From Deltaproteobacteria bacterium (GTDB lineage: Bacteria > Lernaellota > Lernaellaia > JACKCT01), in the NCBI GenBank assembly GCA_020633895.1, contig JACKCT010000002.1, forward strand, positions 186,001 through 250,000: DNA of 64,000 nt, given 5' to 3'. Of this stretch, positions 17,680-27,188 are shown piece by piece. The translations under genes were made by a program, and so were the position numbers. The notes under the pieces are model-generated. The model searched no databases, had not been told where the DNA came from, and saw only the letters and a program-made list of their open reading frames with translations. Numbering within the stretch: position 1 is the stretch's first letter; every line of letters begins with the position of its first letter.

Positions 17680-19758
17680 TTACCCTTCCGCCGCCGCCTG
17701 CTGGGCCTGGTCGATGATGCGCCGGGCCAGGTCGGGCGGGACCTCCTGGTAGTGGTCGAACTTGCTGTGGTAGACGCCGCGTCCGCTGGTCATGGAACGC
17801 AGGTCCGGCTCGTAGCGCAGCACCTCGGAGAGGGGCACCAGGGCGCGGATGACCGTGTTTTTGCCGCGCACTTCGTAGCCTTCCACCTGGCCCCGCCGGG
17901 ACGACAGATCGCCCATGATGTCGCCGGTGTTGGCTTCGGGCACGACGATTTCCAGGCGCTGAATCGGTTCGAGCAGGACGGGACGGGCGTCGAGCACGCC
18001 CTGTTTAAAGGCCATGGCGCCGGCGATCTTGAAGGCCTGCTCGGACGAATCCACGTCGTGCATCTTGCCGTCGATGAGTTCCACCTTCACGTCCACCACG
18101 GGGAATCCGGCCAGGGGGCCCTTGACCATCGCCTCGTGGATGCCCTTGTCCACCGCCGGGATGAAGGTCTTGGAAATGACGCCGCCGACGATCTTGTCGA
18201 CAAACTCATAAGCGCCGCCGCGAGGCAGGGGCGAGAGCGTGATGGTGCATTCGCCGAATTGGCCGTGGCCGCCGGACTGCTTCTTGTGGCGGTAGCGGCT
18301 CTCGGTGGCGCCGGTGATGGTTTCGCGGTAAGGCACGCGGGGCGTGGTGAGCTTGGCGGTGATCTTGAAGCGGTGCTCGAGCTTTTCCATCACGGTCTGG
18401 ATGTGCCCCGTCCCCATGCCGGCGATGATGATCTCGTGGGTTTCGGGGTGCTTGGAGACGGCGAAGGTCGGATCGTCCTCATGCAGTTTCATCAGCGACG
18501 TGACGATCTTGTCTTCCTCGTTGATGCCCGAGGGATGGATCGCGAAGCTGATGACGTGCGTGGGCAGTTTGATGATGTCGTAGACGATGGGCGCGTTGGG
18601 CGCGCACAGGGTGTCGCCGGTGTGGCTGTCCTTGAGTTTGGGGACGCCGACGATGTCGCCGAGCACGGCCTTGTCGATGGCCTCGGTGTTCTTGCCGCAG
18701 ACCTTGAGAAAATGGCCCAGGCGCTCGTTGGTTCCACGGGTGGCGTTAAAGACCGTTGAATCGGCCGACAATTCGCCGGAGAGCACGCGGAAGACCGACA
18801 GGGTGCCGGGGAAGGACGAGTTGGTCTTGAAGATCACGGCGGAGAAGGGAGCGTCGGCCTTGCATTCCCGGTGGTCGTCTTCGTCCGAGCCGGGCTTTTT
18901 GCCTTTGATGGTGACGTGCTCGGTGGGGTTCGGGAAGGCCTCGACGATCATGCCCAACAGCGCCTTGACACCCATATTCTTCGTGGCGGAACCGCAGACG
19001 ACGGGATAGGCCAGCCCCTGGGCGACGGTGTGCTCCAGGATTTCGAACAGCTCCTCATGTCCCAATTCCTCGCCGGCGATGTAGCGCTCGGTGAGGTTCT
19101 CGTCGTTTTCGGCGATAGCCTCGATGGCCTGCGTCCGCATCTCTTCCATGCGCGCCTTCATATTGTCCGGCACGTCGCGGGGGATGCGGTTGCCCTGGGC
19201 GTCGAAGCCGTAGGCTTGCCGTTCGAGCACGTCCACCACGCCCTCGAACGCGTCTTCCTTGCCGATGGGCAAGTCCAAGACGATCGGGTTGATGCTGAAG
19301 CTGGAACGGATGTCGTCGACGGCCTGATCGAAGTCGGCGCGTTCCTTGTCCATCTTGTTGACGAAAAACGCGCGGGGAATGCCCTTGTCCTCGGCCAGGC
19401 GCCAGAGCTTTTCGGTCTGCACCTCCACGCCGGCCGACGCGTCGACGACCATGACCATCGCGTCACAGACCGCCATGGCGAAATGGGCCTCGGTGATGAA
19501 GTTGGCGCCGCCCGGAGAGTCCAGCAGATTGATACGGTGCTTCTCCCAATCGCCGTAGGCCAGGCCCGTGCTGATGGAGTAGCCCTTTTCCCGTTCTTCC
19601 TGCTCGAAATCGCTGACGGTATTGCCGTCCTCGACGCGGCCTTGGCGGGAGATCACGCCCATGTTGAAGAGCAACGCTTCGGTCAGGGACGTCTTGCCCG
19701 TCGCACCGTGGCCGACGACGGCCACATTGCGGATCTTGGTCGGATCCACGACCTTCAT
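17680..19758 (-). CDS. fusA: Elongation factor G, EF-G2-type
   Basis: A 692-residue translational GTPase with domains I-V. The P-loop is GHGATGKT at 16-23, NKMD is present (FFVNKMDKERADFDQ), and QSGGHGQFGE marks domain IV. Switch I reads EKGYSIS instead of ERGITI and the G3 motif reads DSPGG (80-84) instead of DTPGH, features of the EF-G2 branch rather than the main EF-G. A canonical fusA is therefore likely elsewhere. ATG 19758 was preferred over an upstream TTG because AAGGGGG precedes it. It is not linked to rpsL/rpsG here. Confidence 0.9.
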   Translation of the reverse strand: MKVVDPTKIRNVAVVGHGATGKTSLTEALLFNMGVISRQGRVEDGNTVSDFEQEEREKGYSISTGLAYGDWEKHRINLLDSPGGANFITEAHFAMAVCDAMVMVVDASAGVEVQTEKLWRLAEDKGIPRAFFVNKMDKERADFDQAVDDIRSSFSINPIVLDLPIGKEDAFEGVVDVLERQAYGFDAQGNRIPRDVPDNMKARMEEMRTQAIEAIAENDENLTERYIAGEELGHEELFEILEHTVAQGLAYPVVCGSATKNMGVKALLGMIVEAFPNPTEHVTIKGKKPGSDEDDHRECKADAPFSAVIFKTNSSFPGTLSVFRVLSGELSADSTVFNATRGTNERLGHFLKVCGKNTEAIDKAVLGDIVGVPKLKDSHTGDTLCAPNAPIVYDIIKLPTHVISFAIHPSGINEEDKIVTSLMKLHEDDPTFAVSKHPETHEIIIAGMGTGHIQTVMEKLEHRFKITAKLTTPRVPYRETITGATESRYRHKKQSGGHGQFGECTITLSPLPRGGAYEFVDKIVGGVISKTFIPAVDKGIHEAMVKGPLAGFPVVDVKVELIDGKMHDVDSSEQAFKIAGAMAFKQGVLDARPVLLEPIQRLEIVVPEANTGDIMGDLSSRRGQVEGYEVRGKNTVIRALVPLSEVLRYEPDLRSMTSGRGVYHSKFDHYQEVPPDLARRIIDQAQQAAAEG

Positions 19759-19895
19759 CACCAAACCCCCTTTGACGACGCCGGCTTCAAGCCTCGGCCC
19801 GCTTCGCTACCGGCATCCGTGGCGCAAATGGATGTCATGAACAAGCCACATTGTAGACACGGCAAACGGGAGAGGTAAAGACCGGCAAGCCGGCC

Positions 19896-20051
19896 TTTCA
19901 GAACCGCGACCGTGAGGGAGCGGGTTGGTTCGACTCCGCGAAAACCGAACGCGGTCGGCGCCCGACAGAGCCGCGCACGTAAGTCAGCGGTCCAGGTGGT
20001 TCGTAAAGTCGATACGCTCGACAACCCCGACCGAAAGGGCGGGGCTCTGAA
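19896..20051. repeat. R1 interspersed repeat cluster
   Basis: Units start at 19898 (CAGAACCGCGACCGTGAGGG, then AGCGGGTTGG), at 19966 (CAGAGCCGCGCACGTAAGTC) and at 20022 (CAACCCCGACCGAAAGGGCG, then GGGCTCTG). The cluster fills the 333-bp gap between the EF-G start and the tatA stop, where no gene is seen. The last unit can fold on the minus strand just after tatA, a plausible terminator. Confidence 0.75.
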
Positions 20052-20091
20052 TTTTGTAGGCGTTTCCGAGGCGAGGGGGGAGGAGCGACGA

Positions 20092-20313
20092 CTACGCCGT
20101 CTTGTTCTCGTCTTTGACTTCTTCGGTGGTATCGGCTTTTTCCACCTTGGTCTCGGTGGCGTCGGCGGCGATCTCGTTGACGTCTTTCTGGGCTTTCTTG
20201 AATTCCTTGATGCCCTTGCCCAGACCGGCGCCCACTTCGGGGAGTTTGCCCACACCGAAGATGATGAGGATGATCACGAGAATGACAATCAGTTCGGTGG
20301 TGCCGAATCCCAT
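20092..20313 (-). CDS. tatA: Twin-arginine translocase subunit TatA/E
   Basis: A 73-residue protein with one N-terminal membrane helix ([17 protein letters not shown], about 5-22), the hinge [10 protein letters not shown] and an amphipathic helix ([16 protein letters not shown]), then an acidic tail. This is the standard TatA/E layout; TatA oligomers form the pore for folded proteins with twin-Arg signals. No tatB or tatC is adjacent. A 50-aa membrane ORF ends 15 bp upstream on the same strand and is probably co-transcribed. Confidence 0.95.
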   Translation of the reverse strand: MGFGTTELIVILVIILIIFGVGKLPEVGAGLGKGIKEFKKAQKDVNEIAADATETKVEKADTTEEVKDENKTA

Positions 20314-20328
20314 AAGTGCTCCCGAAGA

Positions 20329-20481
20329 CTAGAAGTAGGGGGCCAGAACGCCCCATCCGAAAAGTTCGTCGGCGGTGGCGAAAGCCAGCAGGGCGACGTA
20401 GAACGCCAGGGCGGCCAGGGCCCATTTGGCGCGGGCGTCGCCGTCCACGTCGGTGGGCAAGGTGTCGTTTTGGGCGTCCAT
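20329..20481 (-). CDS. Small membrane protein (50 aa), unknown
   Basis: The frame from ATG 20481 encodes MDAQNDTLPTDVDGDARAKW followed by one strongly hydrophobic segment (ALAALAFYVALLAFATA) and the end DELFGWGVLAPYF. GGGGGA precedes the ATG at about 12 nt. Its stop lies 15 bp before the tatA start, implying one transcript. The acidic N-terminus, single helix and aromatic C-terminus suggest an inner-membrane small protein. No family is recognised; coupling to Tat is a guess from position. Confidence 0.6.
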   Translation of the reverse strand: MDAQNDTLPTDVDGDARAKWALAALAFYVALLAFATADELFGWGVLAPYF

Positions 20482-20626
20482 CGCCGTGTCGTCCCCCGCA
20501 AAGTACGGGCCTTAGCTAGCACGAAGGCGCGTCCTTGTAAACGTTTCAAACAGGATTTCGCGGCGGTGTTGGAGTCGGCGGGCGCGTCGGGTAGCATGCG
20601 TGGGGATTGAAATGAAGGAGGAGCCC

Positions 20627-20977
20627 ATGGGCGCCTTTTGGGGACGTTTTTTCGCGACAATCATCGGCCTGGTGGTCATCAACGCCCTGGTCAAGGGCGT
20701 GCAGATCGACTCGGGCATGGCGTTCATCATCGGCGCGCTGGTGGTAGGCTTTGTCAACGCCTACATCCGGCCGGTGGTCCAGCTCTTGGCGCTGCCGATC
20801 ACGATCGTGACGTTCGGCATCTTCGCGCTGATCGTTAACGGGCTGATGCTCGGCCTGGCCGCGGCGATTACCCCGGGATTTTCGGTGCAGGGATGCGGCT
20901 CGGCGGTGTTCGCGGCGCTATTGCTGTCGATCGTTTCGGCGATTGCGTCGGCGGCGTTTGGCGTCGAAGACGATTAA
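20627..20977 (+). CDS. Phage holin superfamily IV-like membrane protein
   Basis: A 116-residue protein with four hydrophobic segments (about 6-24, 28-45, 52-77, 88-108). The patterns VKGVQIDS, ALVVGFVNAYIRPVVQLLALPITIVT and FGIFALIVNGLML match the widespread four-helix PF04020-type family named after a mycobacterial holin; most members are chromosomal and of unknown role. I chose ATG 20627 because AAGGAGGAG lies immediately upstream, while the longer frame from 20600 has no SD. No phage genes are nearby, so lysis is not implied. Confidence 0.8.
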   Translation: MGAFWGRFFATIIGLVVINALVKGVQIDSGMAFIIGALVVGFVNAYIRPVVQLLALPITIVTFGIFALIVNGLMLGLAAAITPGFSVQGCGSAVFAALLLSIVSAIASAAFGVEDD

Positions 20978-20989
20978 TCCCTCCGCCCG

Positions 20990-21024
20990 AATAAGAAACG
21001 GGCCGCCTTTTGGAGGCGACCCGT
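20990..21024. terminator. Terminator between the convergent holin-like and LysM genes
   Basis: ACGGG...CCCGT (20998-21002 / 21020-21024) with an inner CGCC/GGCG pairing and loop TTTTGGA. On the minus strand it is followed by TTCTTATTC, so it best serves the LysM gene ending at 21081. Confidence 0.65.
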
Positions 21025-21080
21025 GCTGAGATTCGTCTTGCGGACATCCCCACCTTCTCTCGAAGGCCGGGACTGCCCGG

Positions 21081-22100
21081 CTACTCGATGTCGCTGGTGA
21101 TGAAGTCTCCGATTTCCATTTCGCGGTACGAGTTGGTCACGACGGCGGTGGAGGTGGAGGCCTCGACGCGCGTGACGATCAGGTTGCCCACCAGGTAGTC
21201 GGGCAGGCGCCGTTCGTTTTTCGACGGCCGCCAGATCGAGAAGCTGTTGCCCACCTCGACGCCGTCCTTGAGGCCCAGGTCGATGAAGACCACGTTGTTC
21301 TGGGCGTAGAGGACGCGATCCTTTTCGAAGGCCACGACGTAGCCCTTGAGGTCCAGGTTCGTCTTGTTGAGCGTCACCGTGACCGGGTTGCGAGGCAGTT
21401 TGAACAGGCGGTCGCCCACCTCGATTTCGGCGTAGGAGTCGATGATGTCGCCGGTGTAGACGACCTTGCCGTTCTTGAGGGTGGTGATGTCCACCGTCTC
21501 GACTTCGCCGAGCACGTCGACGATGTAGCCCAGGGTGTCGCCGTTTTCCGGATGGTTGACCTTGTCGCGGGAGCGCAGCACGGTGAAGACCTCGCCGAGC
21601 TCCACGTTGGCGCCTTCTTCCATCTCGAAGTAGATCTGGTGGTGCTCGCCCAGGATCATCAGGTCGTCATAGTGGTCGACGATCTGGCCGCCTTCGGAGA
21701 ACTTGGACTTGGTGATGAAGTCGATCTTGTTGGACTTGGTCACGTACTCGAAGGTGGGATCCCACCAATCGGCCGGACGCAGGAAGGTCTCGGGCTTTTT
21801 GCCGACATAGACATAGCCTTCGGCCAGTTTGACCTTGAGTTTGTTGTCCGGATAGATCCAGTGAGGATCGGTGATGTAGGGGTTGAGTTCCCAGATCAAC
21901 GGCCAGGACCAGGGATCGCCGTAAAAGCTTTCCGAAATGCCCCAGAGGGTGTCGCCGGACTGAATCGTGTACTCGGTGACGTCGGTCTCGTAGATGGTCT
22001 TGTACTTGGGATCTTCCGAGCCGTCCTGCGCCGTGACGATGCCGGCCACGCCGAGCACCAGCAGGGCGGTCACGATCCAAGCCATGGGACGCAAACGCAT
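21081..22100 (-). CDS. Exported LysM-domain protein
   Basis: A 339-residue protein. A signal peptide (RLRPMAWIVTALLVLGVAGI, cut near VTAQ) is followed by a LysM domain at about 42-100 (YTIQSGDTLWGISESFYGDP, PLIWELNP, IYPDNKLKV) that binds peptidoglycan. The remainder is a beta-rich region with repeated short strands, like the FlgA/SAF-like tails of other LysM envelope proteins. ATG 22100 is preceded by AAGGGGGAAGG. It lies 31 bp after the CpoB-like gene and probably shares its transcript. Confidence 0.85.
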   Translation of the reverse strand: MRLRPMAWIVTALLVLGVAGIVTAQDGSEDPKYKTIYETDVTEYTIQSGDTLWGISESFYGDPWSWPLIWELNPYITDPHWIYPDNKLKVKLAEGYVYVGKKPETFLRPADWWDPTFEYVTKSNKIDFITKSKFSEGGQIVDHYDDLMILGEHHQIYFEMEEGANVELGEVFTVLRSRDKVNHPENGDTLGYIVDVLGEVETVDITTLKNGKVVYTGDIIDSYAEIEVGDRLFKLPRNPVTVTLNKTNLDLKGYVVAFEKDRVLYAQNNVVFIDLGLKDGVEVGNSFSIWRPSKNERRLPDYLVGNLIVTRVEASTSTAVVTNSYREMEIGDFITSDIE

Positions 22101-22131
22101 AACCTTCCCCCTTGCGGCCACCAACGGCCGA

Positions 22132-22989
22132 CTAGAGCTTGTCCAGTTCCGTGGCGGCGATTCGGGCCTCTTGGGTATCGCTGTACAAGGCCACCACTTT
22201 CTTCAACAGAGCCTTCGCCTTCTCCCCTTGGCCCATGGCCAGGAAACATTGAGCACTGCGTAACGTCGCCTTGGCGGCATAGGGCGAGGGCCCGGAGAGC
22301 ACCAAGCCGAATTCCCGCGCCGCCTGGGCGTGATCGCCGAGTTGGAAATAGCTCTCGGCCAGGTAGTAACGGGCCTTGGCGGTCTGGGGCGAGGCCGGAT
22401 TCTTGGCCAAAAACGCCGCCAGTTCATAGGCCGCCAGGCCGTAGTGTTTCTGCTGATAGTGACCGATGGCGCCGGTCAGATCCCGGTCGCCGGAAGATTC
22501 CTCGCCGGGCGCGGGAAGAGCCGTCGGCACAGCCAGACCCGCCGGGGCGTAGCTCGAACCGATGTTCGAACCGGCCGCGCCGGGTGTCGCGCCGTTGGAG
22601 GCACTATCGAATCGGCCGTTTTCCCCGCCTTGGGGCAAGGGGGTCACGTTGGACGCCATGCCCGCCGGCATCGCCGGGGCCTGGGAAATGTAGACGGTCG
22701 GTTCGGTCACGGAGGCCTTGAGGTTTTTCAGGTCGTCCCGATTATGCTTGGTGGCTTCCTGCAGCACGAAGACGGAGTTGTTCAACTCCTCCAGACGCAG
22801 GCTCACATCCGCGATGGTCTTCTGCATCTCGGTCATTTGGGTGCGCAACTCGGCGATCTCGGGATCGGCCGTTTGCTTGGGGGCAAACATGGCGCATCCC
22901 GAAACCGACCAAGACAACGTCACCACCGCCAACGCGGGCAAGGCCACGCGGCGCACGATGGACGTCAGTTGGTTCATCGATTCCGTCAT
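22132..22989 (-). CDS. CpoB/YbgF-like lipoprotein with coiled coil and TPR repeats
   Basis: About 285 residues. A signal peptide ends in VSGC (lipobox), then a heptad-rich coiled coil (EIAELRTQMTEMQKTIADVS and on, about 45-90), a Ser/Pro/Gly linker, and three TPR units at about 165-280 (GAIGHYQQKHYGLAAYEL, ARYYLAESYFQLGDHAQAAR, AQCFLAMGQGEKAKALLKKV). This matches CpoB, which links Tol-Pal envelope constriction with peptidoglycan synthesis, but here it is lipidated and no tol or pal gene is adjacent. Starts at 22989 (MTESM) or 22977 (MNQL) are both possible; neither has a strong SD. Confidence 0.8.
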   Translation of the reverse strand: MTESMNQLTSIVRRVALPALAVVTLSWSVSGCAMFAPKQTADPEIAELRTQMTEMQKTIADVSLRLEELNNSVFVLQEATKHNRDDLKNLKASVTEPTVYISQAPAMPAGMASNVTPLPQGGENGRFDSASNGATPGAAGSNIGSSYAPAGLAVPTALPAPGEESSGDRDLTGAIGHYQQKHYGLAAYELAAFLAKNPASPQTAKARYYLAESYFQLGDHAQAAREFGLVLSGPSPYAAKATLRSAQCFLAMGQGEKAKALLKKVVALYSDTQEARIAATELDKL

Positions 22990-23421
22990 CTTCGTCCGAT
23001 AAATCTCGCTCACGCTAGGCAAAGCCCAAGCGCATGTCAAGATTTTTCCCGTAAAATCCCCCAGTTCCGAGCCGACATGAAGAAATCGGTTGAACGAGGA
23101 ATTTCTTCGAAAAAACCTTGGATTCGCTCGCCATTGTCCTGTCTTGGGCCCGGAATGTCAACGGCCCCGTGTCCTGGAGAAGATTCGGTCCAAGTGGTGA
23201 AGTTCCCAAGGTTTTTCGACTCGTAGTCAGACCGGTCGGGATGTCGGCGGGCCGTGGGATTTTCTTGACCGGTGTCGGGGCTGTTGTTAGCTTGGACAGC
23301 CGCTCCGGATGGGACGTCCGTCGGGAACCGGGCCGGAAGGGCGATGTCCGATCGAGGGGTCGTCGGACCTCAAGCGCGTTGATAACGACCTGATAACAAG
23401 CTGAATAAAGGTGCCTTGCCG
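22990..23421. other. Divergent promoter region
   Basis: About 430 bp between the CpoB-like gene and the Memo-family gene. One promoter candidate for the Memo gene is listed separately. Otherwise I see no ORF with coding character, tRNA or repeat. Confidence 0.6.
23265..23293 (+). promoter_or_regulatory. Putative promoter of the Memo-family gene
   Basis: TTGACC (23265-23270), a 17-bp spacer and TAGCTT (23288-23293), with a leader of about 120 nt to the ATG at 23422. Confidence 0.45.
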
Positions 23422-24684
23422 ATGGATTCGATGCTCAGAGTCCTGCCCCGACTGCGTCACGTGGAAACGTTCCCGATCGAGGCCGAGGGGCGCAAGATGA
23501 TCGCCATCAAGGACCCCCAGCGGTACGCGACGGCGATGCTGACCGTCGAACCGGCGGCGCTGTATGTCCTGGCCCGATGCGACGGACGCACCACCATGGA
23601 CGCGCTGGCGCATCAATATAAAAACGAAACCGGCCAACAGATCCCGATGCAGGCCGTCGAGTCGTTGATTCGGACGTTTGACGACTACTTCTTCCTGGAC
23701 ACGCCCAAGTTTCAGGAGCGGCGGCGCAGGGTCAACGACGCATGGAAGGCGTCGGAGGTGCGTCCCTCGGCGTTGTTCGATTACGCGGACACGGGCGAGG
23801 CCCATCGGGCGTGGCAGGAGCTTCGGGCGCTGCTGGACCACTATTTCCTGTCCGGCGGCTACGACAAGGGCCCGGATATCCGGCCCGAGTTTGCCGATTT
23901 GTACGCCCTGGTCGCGCCTCATATCGATTACCAGCGGGGCGGCAAGGTCTGGGCGATCGCCTATGCCGAGTTGGCGCGCCGCTTTGCCGGGGGCACGTTG
24001 ATCATCGTCGGCACCAACCACCAGCCCCACCGCTCGCCGATCAGCATCACGCGCAAGGATTTCGCGACGCCCTTCGGTGTCGTGGAGGTGGATCAGGATC
24101 TGGTCGACGAGATCGCGGCGGCGCTGCCCATCGATCCGTTCGACGACGAGATGCCCCATCGGGTGGAGCATTCCATCGAACTGCCGGCGGTGATGCTGGC
24201 TTACCTGGAGCGGGATATCAAAATCGTCCCGATCCTGGTGGGAAGCAGCTCCCATCTGATCGGCGGAGCGGAGAACGACGAAGCCGACGAGGCGTTCGCC
24301 CATCTGGCCGAGGTGTTGGCCAACATCGTGCGGGAGTCGGACGGGGAGGTGGCGATGATCGCCTCGGCGGACCTGGCGCACGTGGGGCCGATGTTCGACG
24401 ACCCGTTCAAGATCGACGACGCCAAGGCGCTGACGAACAAGGAGCGGGATCTGGATATGCTCACGCCGTTGTTTTCCGGCGAGGTGGGCGGATTCGTTGA
24501 GTACATCGCCGAGGAAAAGGACGTGCGCAAGGTCTGCGGCCTGTCGCCGATCTCCATCGTCGGCGCCGCCTGCGAGGGCCTGCCCTTCGACCTGCTCGCC
24601 CACGACCAATGGGTCGATCCCGAGGGGCAGGGGTTGGTTTCCTACGCGGCGTTGATCGCGAAGCGGCCGAATTACGACGCCTGA
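23422..24684 (+). CDS. Memo-family (AmmeMemoRadiSam protein B-like) protein
   Basis: A 420-residue protein. Residues about 145-410 are a Memo domain, a fold related to extradiol dioxygenases: VAPHIDYQRGG, IIVGTNHQP, EHSIELPAVML and MIASADLAHVGP supply the His/Asp ligand-like residues. The first ~140 residues form a separate N-terminal module (PRLRHVETFPIEAEGRKMIA, DPQRY, DGRTTMDALA) that looks like a small winged-helix/PqqD-like region. The biochemical role of bacterial Memo is unsettled; in AmmeMemoRadiSam systems it sits with AMMECR1 and a radical SAM protein, neither of which is here. ATG 23422 preferred over TTG 23416. Confidence 0.85.
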   Translation: MDSMLRVLPRLRHVETFPIEAEGRKMIAIKDPQRYATAMLTVEPAALYVLARCDGRTTMDALAHQYKNETGQQIPMQAVESLIRTFDDYFFLDTPKFQERRRRVNDAWKASEVRPSALFDYADTGEAHRAWQELRALLDHYFLSGGYDKGPDIRPEFADLYALVAPHIDYQRGGKVWAIAYAELARRFAGGTLIIVGTNHQPHRSPISITRKDFATPFGVVEVDQDLVDEIAAALPIDPFDDEMPHRVEHSIELPAVMLAYLERDIKIVPILVGSSSHLIGGAENDEADEAFAHLAEVLANIVRESDGEVAMIASADLAHVGPMFDDPFKIDDAKALTNKERDLDMLTPLFSGEVGGFVEYIAEEKDVRKVCGLSPISIVGAACEGLPFDLLAHDQWVDPEGQGLVSYAALIAKRPNYDA

Positions 24685-24720
24685 TTCGCACGGCGTTGTT
24701 CGCCGAAGTTCCCGCCCAAA

Positions 24721-24959
24721 CAGAGCCCCAAGTAGGTCGGGGCTCTGAAGGGTCGCCCACTTATTCGGACATCGCATTCACACCTTCTCTCGACCTCCGG
24801 TCTCGCGAAAGTGTGGCCCCCATCTTTTTCGCGGCTTCGTATCTGTTGGAGCGAAGCGGCTCCCACCAAAGCCCTTTCGGTAACGCGTCAGCGTGCAGGA
24901 TGCGAAGCATCCGTCAGTCCGCCGCGACTGCGCGGCCACTTATCCACAGGCTTGAAAAA
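24721..24959. repeat. R1-related repeats and DnaA-box-like site upstream of parA
   Basis: A 9-bp hairpin CAGAGCCCC/GGGGCTCTG lies at 24721-24748. At 24853-24936 a second motif set (GAGCGAAGCGGCTCCCACC ... CGCGTCAGCGT ... GTCCGCCGCGACTGCGCGGC) recurs at 50473-50573. TTATCCACA at 24940-24948 equals the E. coli DnaA-box consensus, but it is single. The 355-bp gap 24685-25039 holds no gene. Confidence 0.6.
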
Positions 24960-25039
24960 ACGGCGAAACCCGGCTTGGCGTTCGGGGCGGGGCGTGGTAA
25001 TGGTGGCCTCTTCACCCATCCCGCGTACGCAGGTCTTTC

Positions 25040-25953
<914 letters not shown>

Positions 25954-25957
<4 letters not shown>

Positions 25958-26991
25958 CGACAAAGAAGTCCACCGGCAAACCCGCCGCGAAAAAACCGGC
26001 CTCGTCCGGACGTCGACCCGCGTTGGGTAAGGGGTTGTCGGCTTTGATCGGCGGCGGCGCGGCCGCGACGACCACGGCTTCCGCGCGCCCGCGCCCGATG
26101 TCGTCGCCGGTGGCCTCGGCGAAGGAGACGGTGGCCGGGGATGCCGCCCGCAAGGTCAACGGCAAGGACGCCGGACCCCTGACCGCGCCGATTGACCGCA
26201 TCGTGCCCAATCGCCATCAGGCGCGCACGGCTTTTGACGAGGCGAGCCTGGACGCGCTGGCTTCGTCCATCAAGCAGGCGGGCATTATTCAGCCCCTGGC
26301 GGTGCGCCCCCATCCGGAGCGGGACGGAGACTTCGAGCTGATCGCGGGCGAGCGCCGGTTCCGCGCTGCTCGTCGCGCGGGTCTCACGCACGTGCCGATC
26401 ACGCTGATCCAGGCCGACGAGATGGCCTCGTCCGTACTGTCATTGGTGGAGAACCTGCAGCGGGAGAATCTGAACCCGATCGACGAGGCGGAGGGGCTGC
26501 AGTCCCTGATCGATCAATTCCAGCTCACACAGGAGCAGATCGCCCAAAAGATCGGTCGCAGCCGCAGCGCGGTGGCCAACGCGGTCCGCTTGCTGTCGCT
26601 GCCGGAGATGGTCAAATCCGCCCTGGCCGCCGGGGAGGTCAGCGCGGGTCACGGCCGGGCGCTGCTGGCGCTGGGCGATCCGCACGCGATCCTGGCCGCC
26701 TACACCGAGGTGGTGCAAAAGGGATTGTCGGTGCGTCAGACGGAGGCGATGGTGGCGGAGGCGCTGGAGCGGACCAAGGCTCTGCCGGCCGGAGCCAAGC
26801 GCCCGGGCGCGTCACCGTCGCCCGCGACACCCAAGGACGTGCATGTTCAGGCGATATTGACCGAAATCGCCGAAAGATTCGGCACCAAGGTGGAGATTGC
26901 GGGGAAAACCGAGAAGGGGAAGGTGGAGATCCACTATTTTTCCCGGGAGGATCGGGACCGCATCCTTGAGTTGCTGGCCGAGTTGCCGTAA
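25954..26991 (+). CDS. parB: Chromosome-partitioning protein ParB (Spo0J)
   Basis: A 345-residue CTPase/DNA clamp that loads at parS. A basic N-terminal tail includes RPALGKGLSALIGGG (ParA-activating region, 21-35). The N-domain has GIIQPLAVRPH and GERRFRAAR (132-140, CTP binding). An HTH core follows (LTQEQIAQKIGRSRSAVANAV), then a C-terminal dimerisation domain. The start is GTG 25954, coupled to parA. No parS-like palindrome was found in the window. Confidence 0.95.
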
Positions 26992-27188
26992 AAGCCGTTG
27001 CAACGCGCGGCAAGGAATGATAGATCCGGGGCGATTTGTGCGTCCGTCGCGCGGTCGAACCCAACGGACAATCCATAGATGCTTGGCGGTCGGATCGGCG
27101 GTCCTGCTCGGATCGACGAAGTCGGCCTCCTGTCATGACACCGACGAAGCAAGCGCCGAGGCTGCGGCGAGGCGAGGGAGGACGGATC

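Noticed and set aside
20627-20977. Holin-like gene as a sign of prophage.
   Set aside because: The PF04020-type family is mostly chromosomal and no phage structural, integrase or lysis genes are nearby.
24940-24948. TTATCCACA upstream of parA as evidence of the replication origin; a similar CTATCCACA at 44071.
   Set aside because: Single boxes without a cluster, AT-rich unwinding region or dnaA/dnaN/gidA neighbours; not enough for oriC.
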